This document shows positions 28,302 through 36,297 of a DNA stretch of 64,000 nucleotides, piece after piece. The notes beneath the pieces were generated by a model that saw only the letters and a list, made by a program, of their open reading frames with translations, was not told the DNA's origin and made no database searches. The stretch is from UBA5066 sp048500275 (GTDB lineage: Bacteria > Acidobacteriota > Thermoanaerobaculia > UBA5066), in NCBI GenBank assembly GCA_048500275.1, contig JASNYI010000003.1, forward strand, positions 434,001 through 498,000, written 5' to 3'. The position numbers and the translations under genes were made by a program. Position 1 is the first letter of the stretch, and the number at the start of each line of letters is the position of its first letter.

Positions 28302-28955
28302 TCAGGGAGTCATCAGCGTACAGGGCTCCGTCGGCGCGCCCGTCTCGTCGAAGCAGAGGAGCGTCCCGGCCGGGATCTCCTTCTCCCCCTGTTTGAACGG
28401 TTCCCCGAGCGTGCACTTCTTCAGCTTCCCGTTCTCGTGGAAGTAGTTCTCGCTCCCCTGGCAGGGGTAGCCCTGGATCGTCCGCGGACCGGCCGAGAGC
28501 TCGAGCCGGTTGAGCGCCCCGCTCGGGTAGAGAGTGATCCAGTCCCCGTCGCGGGCCTCGACGTCGCCGAAGCTCTTCGCGGCCGCGACGATTCCCCGCT
28601 TGAACTTCCCGTCCTCGTAGAGGGCGAGCGAGTCCTTCACGACGAGACCGTCGAACGTCGCCGTCCCGGCGATCTTGCACTCCTTGAGCGTGCCTCCCGG
28701 GTAGAGGACCAGGCTCCAGTTCACGCGGCAGGTGTACGGTCCGGTCACCCAGTCCTCTGCGAGGAGGCACTCCTTCAGCTTCCCGTCCGGGTGGTCGATC
28801 CGGGAACCGTCCTTGCAGACCGGGTCCGCCGGCGCGGGCGCCGCGGCGGCGGGCGCCGGGGCCGGCGCGGGAGCCTCCGGCTTCGCACAGGCGGCCGTGG
28901 CGAGCGCGACGAGCGCCGCCGAGGCGAAGCAAACGAGACGGGAGCGGGTCTTCAT
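28302..28955 (-). CDS. Putative lipoprotein with MORN-like strand repeats
   Basis: 217 residues from ATG 28955. The N-terminus has a lipoprotein-type signal with LATAAC (Cys23), though Thr at -3 is not canonical. A Pro/Ala-rich linker (APAPAPAPAAAAPAPADP) is followed by repeats such as LVLYPGGTLKECKIAG, LALYEDGKFKRG and ITLYPSGALNRLEL, which look like MORN-type beta-hairpins with six or more cysteines. The function is not known. It diverges from the OmpA-like gene at 29139. Confidence 0.68.
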   Translation of the reverse strand: MKTRSRLVCFASAALVALATAACAKPEAPAPAPAPAAAAPAPADPVCKDGSRIDHPDGKLKECLLAEDWVTGPYTCRVNWSLVLYPGGTLKECKIAGTATFDGLVVKDSLALYEDGKFKRGIVAAAKSFGDVEARDGDWITLYPSGALNRLELSAGPRTIQGYPCQGSENYFHENGKLKKCTLGEPFKQGEKEIPAGTLLCFDETGAPTEPCTLMTP

Positions 28956-29019
28956 CGTTCGTCCTCCTTTCGTTCCGGCCGGCGGGAGAGCCTCCGATCC
29001 GTCGTCGCTTCGTCGCGTG

Positions 29020-29054
29020 TAGAATCGTCGTACTGACCGGCCGATCGGTAAGTA
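29020..29054 (+). promoter_or_regulatory. Operator-like palindrome in divergent promoter region
   Basis: TAGAAT (29020-29025) is a possible -10 for the gene at 29139. Just downstream, TACTGACCG (29031-29039) and CGGTAAGTA (29046-29054) form a near-perfect inverted repeat with one mismatch and a 6-bp spacer. The ACCG..CGGT form is typical of TetR-family operators. No TetR gene is in the window, so the regulator would be encoded elsewhere. Confidence 0.45.
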
Positions 29055-29138
29055 TGTCACGGGACGGGCCGCGCGAATCCGGTCGATCCACCGACGCCCG
29101 GTCCTCCCGGACGAGCCACTCCCCCGAAGGAGAGCGAC

Positions 29139-29963
29139 ATGCGTACACGGAACCTCCTCCCGTTCCTCGTGATGGGCACGCTTCCGCTTCTCGGAGCCGA
29201 GCCCGATGCCGAGGGCTGCAAGGACCACCCGCTCTTCACGCGGATGACCGGGTACCGGATCGCGAGCTGCGAGACGAAGGAGTTCGACTCCTACGAGTTC
29301 CAGGCGGGCCCCGGGAAACCCGTGAAGGTCGAGGGCCGGCGCACCCAGATCGCCTACACGATTCGGGAAGGGGCTCCCACGCCGGGCCGCCCCCAGGTGC
29401 TGCGCAACTACGAGAACGCGGTCAGGGCGATCGGAGGCACGGTTCTCTCCTCCGTGGACGACGCCGTCGTCTACCTCAAGGCGGCCCGCGACGGAGAGGA
29501 GTACTGGGTCGAGGTGAACGCCTACAGCCCCGAGTTTCCCGCGCTCGTCGTCGTCGAGAAGGCGGCCATGAGGCAGGAGGTCGTCGCGAACGCCGAGGAG
29601 TTCGCGAGCGGGCTCCGGGCGACCGGCCACGTTGCGGTGTACGGGATCTACTTCGACACGAACAGGTCCGACGTGAAACCCGAGTCCAGGGCGGCTCTCG
29701 CCGAGATCGCGAAGCTCCTGAAGAAGGAACCGGGGCTGAAGCTGTACGTCGTCGGGCACACCGACTCCACCGGCCTCCTCGACGCGAATCTGAAGCTGAG
29801 CCAGGCTCGCGGGGAGAGCGTCGTGAGGTCCCTCGTCGCCGAGCACGGGATCGCCGCCGCCCGCCTGAAGGGCCTCGGGGTCGGGCCGGCGGCGCCCGTC
29901 GCCTCGAACGACACCGAGGAAGGGAAGGCGAAGAACCGCCGCGTGGAGCTCGTCGAGCAGTAG
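29139..29963 (+). CDS. OmpA-family outer-membrane protein, 2
   Basis: 274 residues from ATG 29139. A short signal peptide (MRTRNLLPFLVMGTLPLLG) is followed by an N-terminal domain alike in pattern to that of the gene at 26135 (HPLFTRMTGY, DSYEFQ, VKVEGRRTQIAYT) and a C-terminal OmpA domain (GIYFDTNRSDVKPESRAALAEI, VVGHTDSTGLLDANLKLSQ, NRRVELVE). The two paralogues flank a metabolic gene and a lipoprotein gene, and neither is part of an obvious operon. A TetR-like operator precedes this one. Confidence 0.87.
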   Translation: MRTRNLLPFLVMGTLPLLGAEPDAEGCKDHPLFTRMTGYRIASCETKEFDSYEFQAGPGKPVKVEGRRTQIAYTIREGAPTPGRPQVLRNYENAVRAIGGTVLSSVDDAVVYLKAARDGEEYWVEVNAYSPEFPALVVVEKAAMRQEVVANAEEFASGLRATGHVAVYGIYFDTNRSDVKPESRAALAEIAKLLKKEPGLKLYVVGHTDSTGLLDANLKLSQARGESVVRSLVAEHGIAAARLKGLGVGPAAPVASNDTEEGKAKNRRVELVEQ

Positions 29964-29969
29964 CGCCGG

Positions 29970-31148
29970 TCAGGGCGTCGTCCCGAAGGCGATCTTCTTC
30001 CTCTTCGCCTGCTCCCTCAGCATTCCCGCCACCTCGACGTCGAAGGCGCTCCCCGTCCCGGCGGCCGCCGCCTTCTTCGCCTCGGCGTCGAGGAACGCCT
30101 GCCGCTCCTTCACGAGGCCGGCCACCTGCGCCTGGAGCTTCGTCCTCTTCTCCTCCTGCTGCGACAGGTACGCCATCTGCTGCTCGGGCGTCTTCCCCTT
30201 CAGCTCGGCGGGAAGCTCTTCCTTCTTCAGCTCGGAAAGCTTCGCGCGACCTTCCTTCAGGTCGTCGACGAGGTCTCCTCCCCCCTGCACGACCTTCGAC
30301 GTCGCGACGTTGTAGGCGAGGCGGTCCGCCGAGGCCGCGGCCGGGGCCGCCTCCGCGACGGCCTGCTTGGCCATGACCGCGCCGCGCTCGCGCTCGCTGC
30401 CGTAGGCGACGATCGTCGTCCCGATCTCCCGGTTCAGGCGGGCCAGCTCGGCGTCCATCGGCGTCTCGACGACCTGCATGTCGCCCGTCTGCCCGATGGC
30501 GACGTACCTGCCCTCGGCGAGGCTCGCGATCTCCCTCCAGACGGGCACCGTCACGGTCATGCCGCCGCACTGGACGGTGTTGACGATGAGGTCCTTCTTC
30601 ACCGCCGCCTGGAGCGTCACCGGGTACTTCACGTCGTCGGGGTAGTCCATGTGGGGCGGCGCGTCACCGACGAGGAAGACGATCTTCAGCGCGTCGCGGC
30701 CCGGGGTCCAGCTCATCTCGTGGACGGCCTCGTGGAGCGCCTGGTTCACCGACTCGGGCGTGTCGCCGCCGCCGCCGGCCTGGAAGCCCTGCAGGTGGCC
30801 GTAGATCGTGTCGATGTCGTCGCTCAGGTCGAAGCGCTTCGTGACGTACTCGTCCCCCCGGTCGCGGTAGCCGACGAGTCCGATCCGGAGGCGCGGCGTC
30901 GGCTTCGCCGAGATCATCTGGTTCGCGATCGACCAGATCTTCGCCTTCGCCCCTTCGATGAGGCCGCCCATCGACCCGGTCGTGTCGAGGACGAAGACGA
31001 CGTCGATCCGGGGCCGCCCGTCGGCGACCGCGATCGCCTTCGCCGGCTCCTTCGTGGCCGCCGGTTCTTTCGCCACGGCCCCTGCCGCGGCCCCCGCCGC
31101 GAGGAGGAAGGCCGCCGCGAGACCTGTCGTTCCGAGGAAACCTCTCAT
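29970..31148 (-). CDS. Secreted von Willebrand A-domain protein
   Basis: 392 residues from ATG 31148. After a signal peptide a vWA domain starts at about 48 with the MIDAS motif DTTGS (55-59), followed by VGYRDRGDEYVTKRFDLSDD and GGGGDTPESVNQALHE. The C-terminal 150 residues are helical and charged (LKEGRAKLSELKKEELPAELKGKTPEQQMAYLSQ). It lies 59 bp downstream of the VIT-vWA gene and is likely in the same operon. A role in protein-protein contacts at the cell surface is inferred. Confidence 0.85.
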   Translation of the reverse strand: MRGFLGTTGLAAAFLLAAGAAAGAVAKEPAATKEPAKAIAVADGRPRIDVVFVLDTTGSMGGLIEGAKAKIWSIANQMISAKPTPRLRIGLVGYRDRGDEYVTKRFDLSDDIDTIYGHLQGFQAGGGGDTPESVNQALHEAVHEMSWTPGRDALKIVFLVGDAPPHMDYPDDVKYPVTLQAAVKKDLIVNTVQCGGMTVTVPVWREIASLAEGRYVAIGQTGDMQVVETPMDAELARLNREIGTTIVAYGSERERGAVMAKQAVAEAAPAAASADRLAYNVATSKVVQGGGDLVDDLKEGRAKLSELKKEELPAELKGKTPEQQMAYLSQQEEKRTKLQAQVAGLVKERQAFLDAEAKKAAAAGTGSAFDVEVAGMLREQAKRKKIAFGTTP

Positions 31149-31207
31149 CGCATTCTCCTTTCGCGCTTCACCCGTCGCGCCCCCGCCTCCCGCCCTCGCG
31201 GGCCGGG

Positions 31208-33481
31208 TCATTCGACCACCTCGACCACGTCGCCTCCGAGGACGACCTGCACGTTCCTGCCGAGGGCGAGCCACGCCACCGCTTCGGGGTGCTTCCCGAG
31301 GAGGGCCTCGTACTCCTTCGACCCGAACTTCACCTGACGCACCCGCGTGCCCTTCTTCGCCTGGACGCCCGCGTCGACCCAGGCGTTCCCGTTCTGCCAG
31401 AACGTCCGGCCGTTCACGAACCGGGCCGCCTGGGCGTCCACGAGCTGCCTCGCCGGCGCCGGGGCGCTCCCCGGGGCCCCGGCCGCGACGCCGAAGACCC
31501 GAGCGTTCGAGGCCGACGGCGCCGCCTCGTTCTGCGCCCGCTTCAGCGAGTCGAGGGCCTGCGCCCCTCCCACCGCCGCCTCGCCGCTCTTGGTCTCCCG
31601 CACCTCCCGGTACATCTCGGCCGCCGCGGCGCGGCCGCGGGCGTCGCCCTCCGGCGCCTGGATCGTCCTCAGGCCGACGGGGACTCCGCGCCGCGCCTCG
31701 TCCTCGAGGACGAGGTAAGCGGTGTAGGGCGTCACGATGCCGAACTGCCGGGCAAGGGCGGTCACCTCGTCGCGCAGCTCGGCGCTCTCCCCGTTCAGCC
31801 GGATCTGGTCGAGGAGGAAGCCGATCCGTCGCGTCGCCCAGAGGCGCGGGACGAACGCGTGCTCGGTGGCGCGCGCCGGGAACGACGCCTCCCAGACGAA
31901 GCTCCGCGGCGCGCCGTTCACCGTCCCCTCGAGCGTGATCGCCGCGTCGCCGGCGCCGCCGTAGCGCCCCAGGACGACGACCTGCTCTCCCCGGAAGAGG
32001 TCCGGGAGCGCTGGCGGCGCCAGCTTCGTCACCTTCACCGCGCCCCGGATGCGCAGCCGCGGGCTCGCCAGGACGGGGTGGCTCAGCTTCTCGTAGAAGG
32101 CCGAGAGGGCCAGCTCGAGGTCCTCCTTCGGGAGGACGTACCGGCTCGCCGCCCTCGTCTTCTCGGAGAGGCGGTCGAGGAGGTGGGTGTTCACGTCGGT
32201 CCCGATGCCGACGGAGAAGACGCGGACCGGCCGCTCTCCCATCGCCGCCACGGCCTTCGAGACGATCTCGTCGTCGTTCGTCGACCCGACCGTCGGCCGG
32301 CCGTCGGTGAGGAAGACGACGTTGTAGGGGCGGTCCTTCTGCCCCTGGACCTTCAGCGGCTCGAGGGCCGAAAGGAGCGCGTCCTCGATCGCCGTCCCGC
32401 CGATCGGCTTGAGCCCCTCGACGAAGGCCTCCGCCTTCGCGACGTTCGCCGCCGACGGCGCGACGAGCTTTCCGAAGAGCGGCTCCGTCTCGGTCGAGAA
32501 GCGGACGACCTCGAAACGGTCCCCTTCGGCGAGGTTCCTCAGGCAGAAGCCGAGCGCCTTCTTCGCCTGCTCGAGCTTCCGGCCGTCGGCCATCGAGCCC
32601 GACGTGTCGAGGACGAAGACGAGGTCCTTCCTCACGACCTTCTCGGCCGCCAGCTCGTGGGACGGCGAGAGGACGAGGAGGAACGTTCCCTCGGGCTCCC
32701 CCGGCTCGCGCCAGGTCATCACGTGGACCGCGACGTCGGACCCTGCCGCCGCGGCGAGGAAGAGCTGGAAGTCGATGTCGGGACGCACGTCCTTCGCCTC
32801 GAAGCCGACGACCGCCTTCCTCGGGCCGTGCCGCTTCACCTCGACCTCGTGGCTCGGCGACCAGATCGTCCGGATCCCCTCCGGCAGCTCGACGTCCACC
32901 TTCACGGAGACGCTCGAGAGGGGCCGGGCCGAGAACTTCTCGGTGTTGAGCGGGTAGAGATACCGCAGGAGCCCGCCCTCCTGAGGCAGGATCTCCGTGT
33001 ACTTCAGCTTGACGCGCTTCTCGCTCCTCGCCTCGATCGGGTAGATCCGCACCTTGAAGAGGCCCTGCCCGACGTACTCGAGGAGCGCCGGGTCGCGCAT
33101 CTGCCTCACGATGTCTTCGTAGATCGCCCGCGCCTTCGCCGCGTCGAGGAGCTCGGCCGGCGTCATCTTCCCGTTCACGTCCATCGAGAACGAGTCGATC
33201 TGCGCCCCCTTCGGGACCGGGAAGAGGTACGTCCCCTCGAGGCGGCTCCCGCCCGGGTTGTAGAAGACCTGGTCGACCTCGGTCACCGCCACGCGCCCTG
33301 TCACCTTCGCCGTGACGTGGTGGTACCGCACCTCCAGCGGCGCCCAGGCCGGGTGGCGGTCCGGCACCGGCCGGACGCCGGGAGGTATCTCCCTCACGAC
33401 GATGAGGCCGTCCGCCGGCGCGGCGAGGGAGAGGCCGAGGGAGACGAGGACGGGGACGAGGGCCGGGACGAACCGTCGCAT
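31208..33481 (-). CDS. VIT-domain / vWA-domain secreted protein
   Basis: 757 residues from ATG 33481, which has GAGGAGG six nt upstream and begins the signal peptide (RRFVPALVPVLVSLGLSLA). An ATG at 33514 would add 11 residues. The N-terminal VIT domain (about 40-165; PLEVRYHHVTAKVTGRVAVT, GTYLFPVPKGAQIDSF) is followed by a vWA domain with DTSGS near 291 and FLTDGRPTVGSTN. The C-terminal part is rich in Ala, with no known domain. VIT-vWA proteins are related to inter-alpha-trypsin inhibitor heavy chains; the bacterial role is unclear. It is the first gene of the pair. Confidence 0.87.
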   Translation of the reverse strand: MRRFVPALVPVLVSLGLSLAAPADGLIVVREIPPGVRPVPDRHPAWAPLEVRYHHVTAKVTGRVAVTEVDQVFYNPGGSRLEGTYLFPVPKGAQIDSFSMDVNGKMTPAELLDAAKARAIYEDIVRQMRDPALLEYVGQGLFKVRIYPIEARSEKRVKLKYTEILPQEGGLLRYLYPLNTEKFSARPLSSVSVKVDVELPEGIRTIWSPSHEVEVKRHGPRKAVVGFEAKDVRPDIDFQLFLAAAAGSDVAVHVMTWREPGEPEGTFLLVLSPSHELAAEKVVRKDLVFVLDTSGSMADGRKLEQAKKALGFCLRNLAEGDRFEVVRFSTETEPLFGKLVAPSAANVAKAEAFVEGLKPIGGTAIEDALLSALEPLKVQGQKDRPYNVVFLTDGRPTVGSTNDDEIVSKAVAAMGERPVRVFSVGIGTDVNTHLLDRLSEKTRAASRYVLPKEDLELALSAFYEKLSHPVLASPRLRIRGAVKVTKLAPPALPDLFRGEQVVVLGRYGGAGDAAITLEGTVNGAPRSFVWEASFPARATEHAFVPRLWATRRIGFLLDQIRLNGESAELRDEVTALARQFGIVTPYTAYLVLEDEARRGVPVGLRTIQAPEGDARGRAAAAEMYREVRETKSGEAAVGGAQALDSLKRAQNEAAPSASNARVFGVAAGAPGSAPAPARQLVDAQAARFVNGRTFWQNGNAWVDAGVQAKKGTRVRQVKFGSKEYEALLGKHPEAVAWLALGRNVQVVLGGDVVEVVE

Positions 33482-33566
33482 TCGGGGCCTCCTCGGCGTC
33501 GCGGGCGCTGTCATACGCCCCTGTAGACCCTACCGCCGCCGTCCGGTTCCCCGGGGTGCGATCCGT

Positions 33567-33579
33567 CACACCGGGTGTG
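33567..33579. promoter_or_regulatory. Short palindrome in divergent gap
   Basis: CACACC-G-GGTGTG is a perfect 13-bp palindrome in the 210-bp region between the divergent VIT-vWA gene and the gene at 33692. It could bind a dimeric regulator. Nothing else supports this, and palindromes of this size occur by chance. Confidence 0.2.
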
Positions 33580-33691
33580 CCCGTCCGGCACGTCCGCGCC
33601 GTCACCGAAGGCGTAGCCGGTTCCATGCCACCCGGGGGGCCCAAGACGGAGTCGTCGCGCACGGTACGATCCGCCTCCACAAGGAGCTCCC

Positions 33692-34912
33692 ATGTCCCGA
33701 CCGACCGCTGACGCGTTACTGCGGTGCGGCGCCCTCGCGGGCGCCCTCCTCCTCGGGTTCGAGGCGCCCGCCCAGGGGCCCGGCCCTGCCGCCGTCGACG
33801 ACTACGACCAAGTCCTCGAGTGCCGGGGCGCCCTCTGGAAGGCCGCCTTCGACGACGCGACCGCGGCCGGCCTGAACCCCGGCGCCGTGGCCGTGTCCTT
33901 CAGCGGTTCCAAGGCCCGAACGGCCCGCGGGGCGGGCGTCCTGACCGTCACCGGGACCGAGGAGTACCGGCCCTCCCACAAGGCGCCGGGCCTTCCGGTG
34001 AGGTACGAGTGCGTCGTCGACCTCGCGACGGGGGCGGTTCGCTCGGTGAGCTACGTCGCCGTCGACGGAGCCGGCGCCCCCGTCGAGAGGCCCCCCGCGG
34101 AGATCTTCCGCGACGCCATCCTCGTCGAGGCCTGCCGCGGCGCGCTCGACGGCGAGGTGCGGGAGGAAGCCGTCGGGCGCGGCGTCACCGCGGGAGGCAA
34201 CGACGCCGAGCCCGACGCCGCGTCGGTCACGCGGACGGCGAAGGGGAAGTACGTCGAGCTGTCGGGGAGCGGACGCGCCCGCCTGAGCAAGGACTACGAG
34301 TGGCAGCCGATCACCTTCGGCTGCCGCTGGGACCCGAAGAAGGAAGAGGTCGTGAAGGCCTGGTACGCGGCCGTCGGCGCGAGGAGCCTCGGCGTCCTGA
34401 CCGCCGAGCGGCAGGCCGCGATGGACGCCTGCCGATGGGCCGTCCGCGACGCCGTCTGGGACGACGCCGGGAAGCGCGGCTACCGGTGGCCGCGCGACGC
34501 GGTCGTCGTCGGCCTCGAGAGGTACGGGGAGTTCGCGACGAGCGGCCGGACGACCGAGGTGACGGGCGAGGGCTGGTACAAGGCGGACGCCCGGCACTCG
34601 CAGTCGACGCCGATCACGTTCCGCTGCGCCTGGGACTCCGACCGGGCCGGGATCGTCTCGGCCACGTTCGAGGCGGGGCCGACCGGCCGGACGCCCTCCG
34701 GAGAGATCGCCTCGGGGAAGGTCGGCACGCTCGTCTGCGAGTCGTACGGCAAGGCCCAGAAGGTCTGCGCGGCCGGCATCCGCGCCAACGTCCGCGTCGT
34801 CCGCCAGCTCGGCCCGGTCCCCTGCAAGGCGTACGAGAACTGGATCTACAGCCCGTCGGGAATCACCGTCTGGGGAGGCTGCGCCGCCGAGTTCGAGTTC
34901 GACGCGAAGTGA
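33692..34912 (+). CDS. Secreted three-repeat protein with C-terminal DUF3011-like domain
   Basis: 406 residues from ATG 33692, with AAGGAG upstream. After a signal peptide there are three tandem repeats of about 90-100 residues (near 40-123, 138-226, 238-338), each starting with a CRGAL/CRWAV-type helix (CRGALWKAA, CRGALDGEV, CRWAVRDAV) and ending with a strand around a cysteine (VRYECVVD, FGCRWD, FRCAWD). Residues 346-404 resemble DUF3011: LVCESYGKAQKVC, NVRVVRQL, PCKAYENWIYS and VWGGCAAEFEF. The repeat unit is not one I recognise. It is probably a secreted structural or binding protein. Confidence 0.72.
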   Translation: MSRPTADALLRCGALAGALLLGFEAPAQGPGPAAVDDYDQVLECRGALWKAAFDDATAAGLNPGAVAVSFSGSKARTARGAGVLTVTGTEEYRPSHKAPGLPVRYECVVDLATGAVRSVSYVAVDGAGAPVERPPAEIFRDAILVEACRGALDGEVREEAVGRGVTAGGNDAEPDAASVTRTAKGKYVELSGSGRARLSKDYEWQPITFGCRWDPKKEEVVKAWYAAVGARSLGVLTAERQAAMDACRWAVRDAVWDDAGKRGYRWPRDAVVVGLERYGEFATSGRTTEVTGEGWYKADARHSQSTPITFRCAWDSDRAGIVSATFEAGPTGRTPSGEIASGKVGTLVCESYGKAQKVCAAGIRANVRVVRQLGPVPCKAYENWIYSPSGITVWGGCAAEFEFDAK

Positions 34913-34951
34913 GCCGAGAAGGAGAGGCGCGAGGCGCTATCGTCCGCGTCC

Positions 34952-35392
34952 GTGGACGATCGCGAACGGCTCCTCGACAAGCTCCGCCGGATCGAGGCGC
35001 TCTACATCGGCGGCTCGACGGACGGCGAGCGCGACGCGGCCGACGCCGCACGGAAGAGGGTCCAGGCGCGGCTGCTCGAGCTCGAGACGTCGGACCCGCC
35101 CGTCGAGTACCAGTTCTCGACGGCGAGCGGCTTCTCGCAACGTCTCCTCATCGCCCTCCTCCGCCGCTACGGGATCCGGCCCTACCGCTACCCGCGCCAG
35201 AGGCGGACGACGGTGATGGCCCGAGTCCCGCGCTCGTTCGTCGAGCGGACCCTCTGGCCGGAGTACCAGGCTCTGAACAGGGCGCTCCAGGAGCACCTGG
35301 ACCGGATCACGACCGCGATCATCGAAGAGGCGATCGCGAAGGACACCTCCGACGCGGAGGAGGTCCGGGGGCAGCTCGCCGGGGGGAGCTGA
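34952..35392 (+). CDS. Hypothetical protein, weakly DUF2786-like
   Basis: 146 residues from GTG 34952. The first half (LLDKLRRIEALYIGGSTDGERDAADAARKRVQARLLELE) weakly recalls the DUF2786 helix-hairpin pattern. The second half is basic (LLRRYGIRPYRYPRQRRTTVMARVPRSFVERTLW) and ends in a long helix. No signal or membrane helix. I recognise no function; it could bind nucleic acid judging by charge. It follows the DUF3011 gene by 39 bp on the same strand. Confidence 0.6.
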   Translation: MDDRERLLDKLRRIEALYIGGSTDGERDAADAARKRVQARLLELETSDPPVEYQFSTASGFSQRLLIALLRRYGIRPYRYPRQRRTTVMARVPRSFVERTLWPEYQALNRALQEHLDRITTAIIEEAIAKDTSDAEEVRGQLAGGS

Positions 35393-35629
35393 CTACGGCC
35401 GGGAGGCGGACGCAGCCCGAACGGCTTCGATCAGGCCCAGCGGCGCCACCACGTCGATCCCGTCCTCGGTCCGGCGCGCCTCGGAAACAGGCGCAACCAG
35501 GATTCGCCGCGAGAGGCCCTTCAGCCCGTCTATCGCCCGAAGGCAGGCGACCGGATCGAGCTCCAGGGCTGGCGGTCTCGAAGGCCGGGTATCAGGTCTT
35601 CCTGTCACAGCGGATCCGGGACGCGCCAC
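35393..35629 (-). pseudogene. Remnant resembling the C-terminus of a DUF4143 ATPase
   Basis: The 78-codon frame reads ...LELDPVACLRAIDGLKGL, RRILVAPVSEARRTEDGIDVVAPLGLIEAV and stops. This recalls the C-terminal end of DUF4143-type AAA ATPases, with the pattern RRILV..R..EDGIDV.P. No ATPase domain is present, and upstream sequence is non-coding, so it seems to be a decayed tail. The resemblance is weak and it could instead be a small gene. It fills most of the 35393-35751 stretch, in which I see no other feature. Confidence 0.35.
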
Positions 35630-35751
35630 CCCCAGGCACCGAAGTCACGGCTTCTGGCGAGGCCTCCTCGAACATCGCAACGGTCCGCCCACGGTTCACA
35701 CTCGGTCTGCGACGTGCGTGAAATAATCGCCTCGAGGAGCAGGAGACCATC

Positions 35752-36297
35752 ATGAGCCGCCCCGATCCCGGTCGAGATGGATACACGATCGAGGATTGGT
35801 CGTCCTGGGACGGGCGCTGGGAGCTGATCAACGGAGTCGCCTACGACATGACGCCCGCGCCCTCGACCAGGCACCAGGAGGTCTCGGTCAGCCTCACCAT
35901 CGCCATCGGAACGGCTCTCGAAGGACGCAAGCGAGGCCCGGGCGGCGGGGATTGCAGGCTGTTCCACGCCCCTACCGACGTCTTCCTCGAATCCGGCGTC
36001 GTGCAGCCCGATCTCCTCGTGGTCTGTGATCCCTCGAAGATCTCCGAGCGGGGCATCGAGGGAGCTCCGGACCTGGTCGTCGAGATCCTGAGCCCCGGGA
36101 CCGCGTCGAAGGACATGGTGCGCAAGCGCTGGGCCTACGAGGCTGCAGGGGTTCCCGAGTACCTGATCGTGGATCCCGGCGAACGTTTCGGGTTGCTGCT
36201 CCGGCTGAACGCCGGGCGCTACGAAGACGCCGCCCGCCTGGAGTGGGGCGCGGTCGTGACGATCCTCGGTGGGACCCTCAGCTTCCCGCTGAAATAG
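35752..36297 (+). CDS. Uma2-family (DUF820) nuclease-fold protein
   Basis: 181 residues from ATG 35752, with AGGAG upstream. The PD-(D/E)xK-like core of the Uma2/DUF820 family is visible: WELINGVAYDMTPAPS, HQEVSVSLTIAIG, VFLESGVVQPDLLVVCDPS and APDLVVEILSPGTASKD. The family is abundant in cyanobacteria, Chloroflexi and Acidobacteria; its function is not known, and nuclease activity is inferred from the fold. The frame is intact. Confidence 0.85.
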   Translation: MSRPDPGRDGYTIEDWSSWDGRWELINGVAYDMTPAPSTRHQEVSVSLTIAIGTALEGRKRGPGGGDCRLFHAPTDVFLESGVVQPDLLVVCDPSKISERGIEGAPDLVVEILSPGTASKDMVRKRWAYEAAGVPEYLIVDPGERFGLLLRLNAGRYEDAARLEWGAVVTILGGTLSFPLK

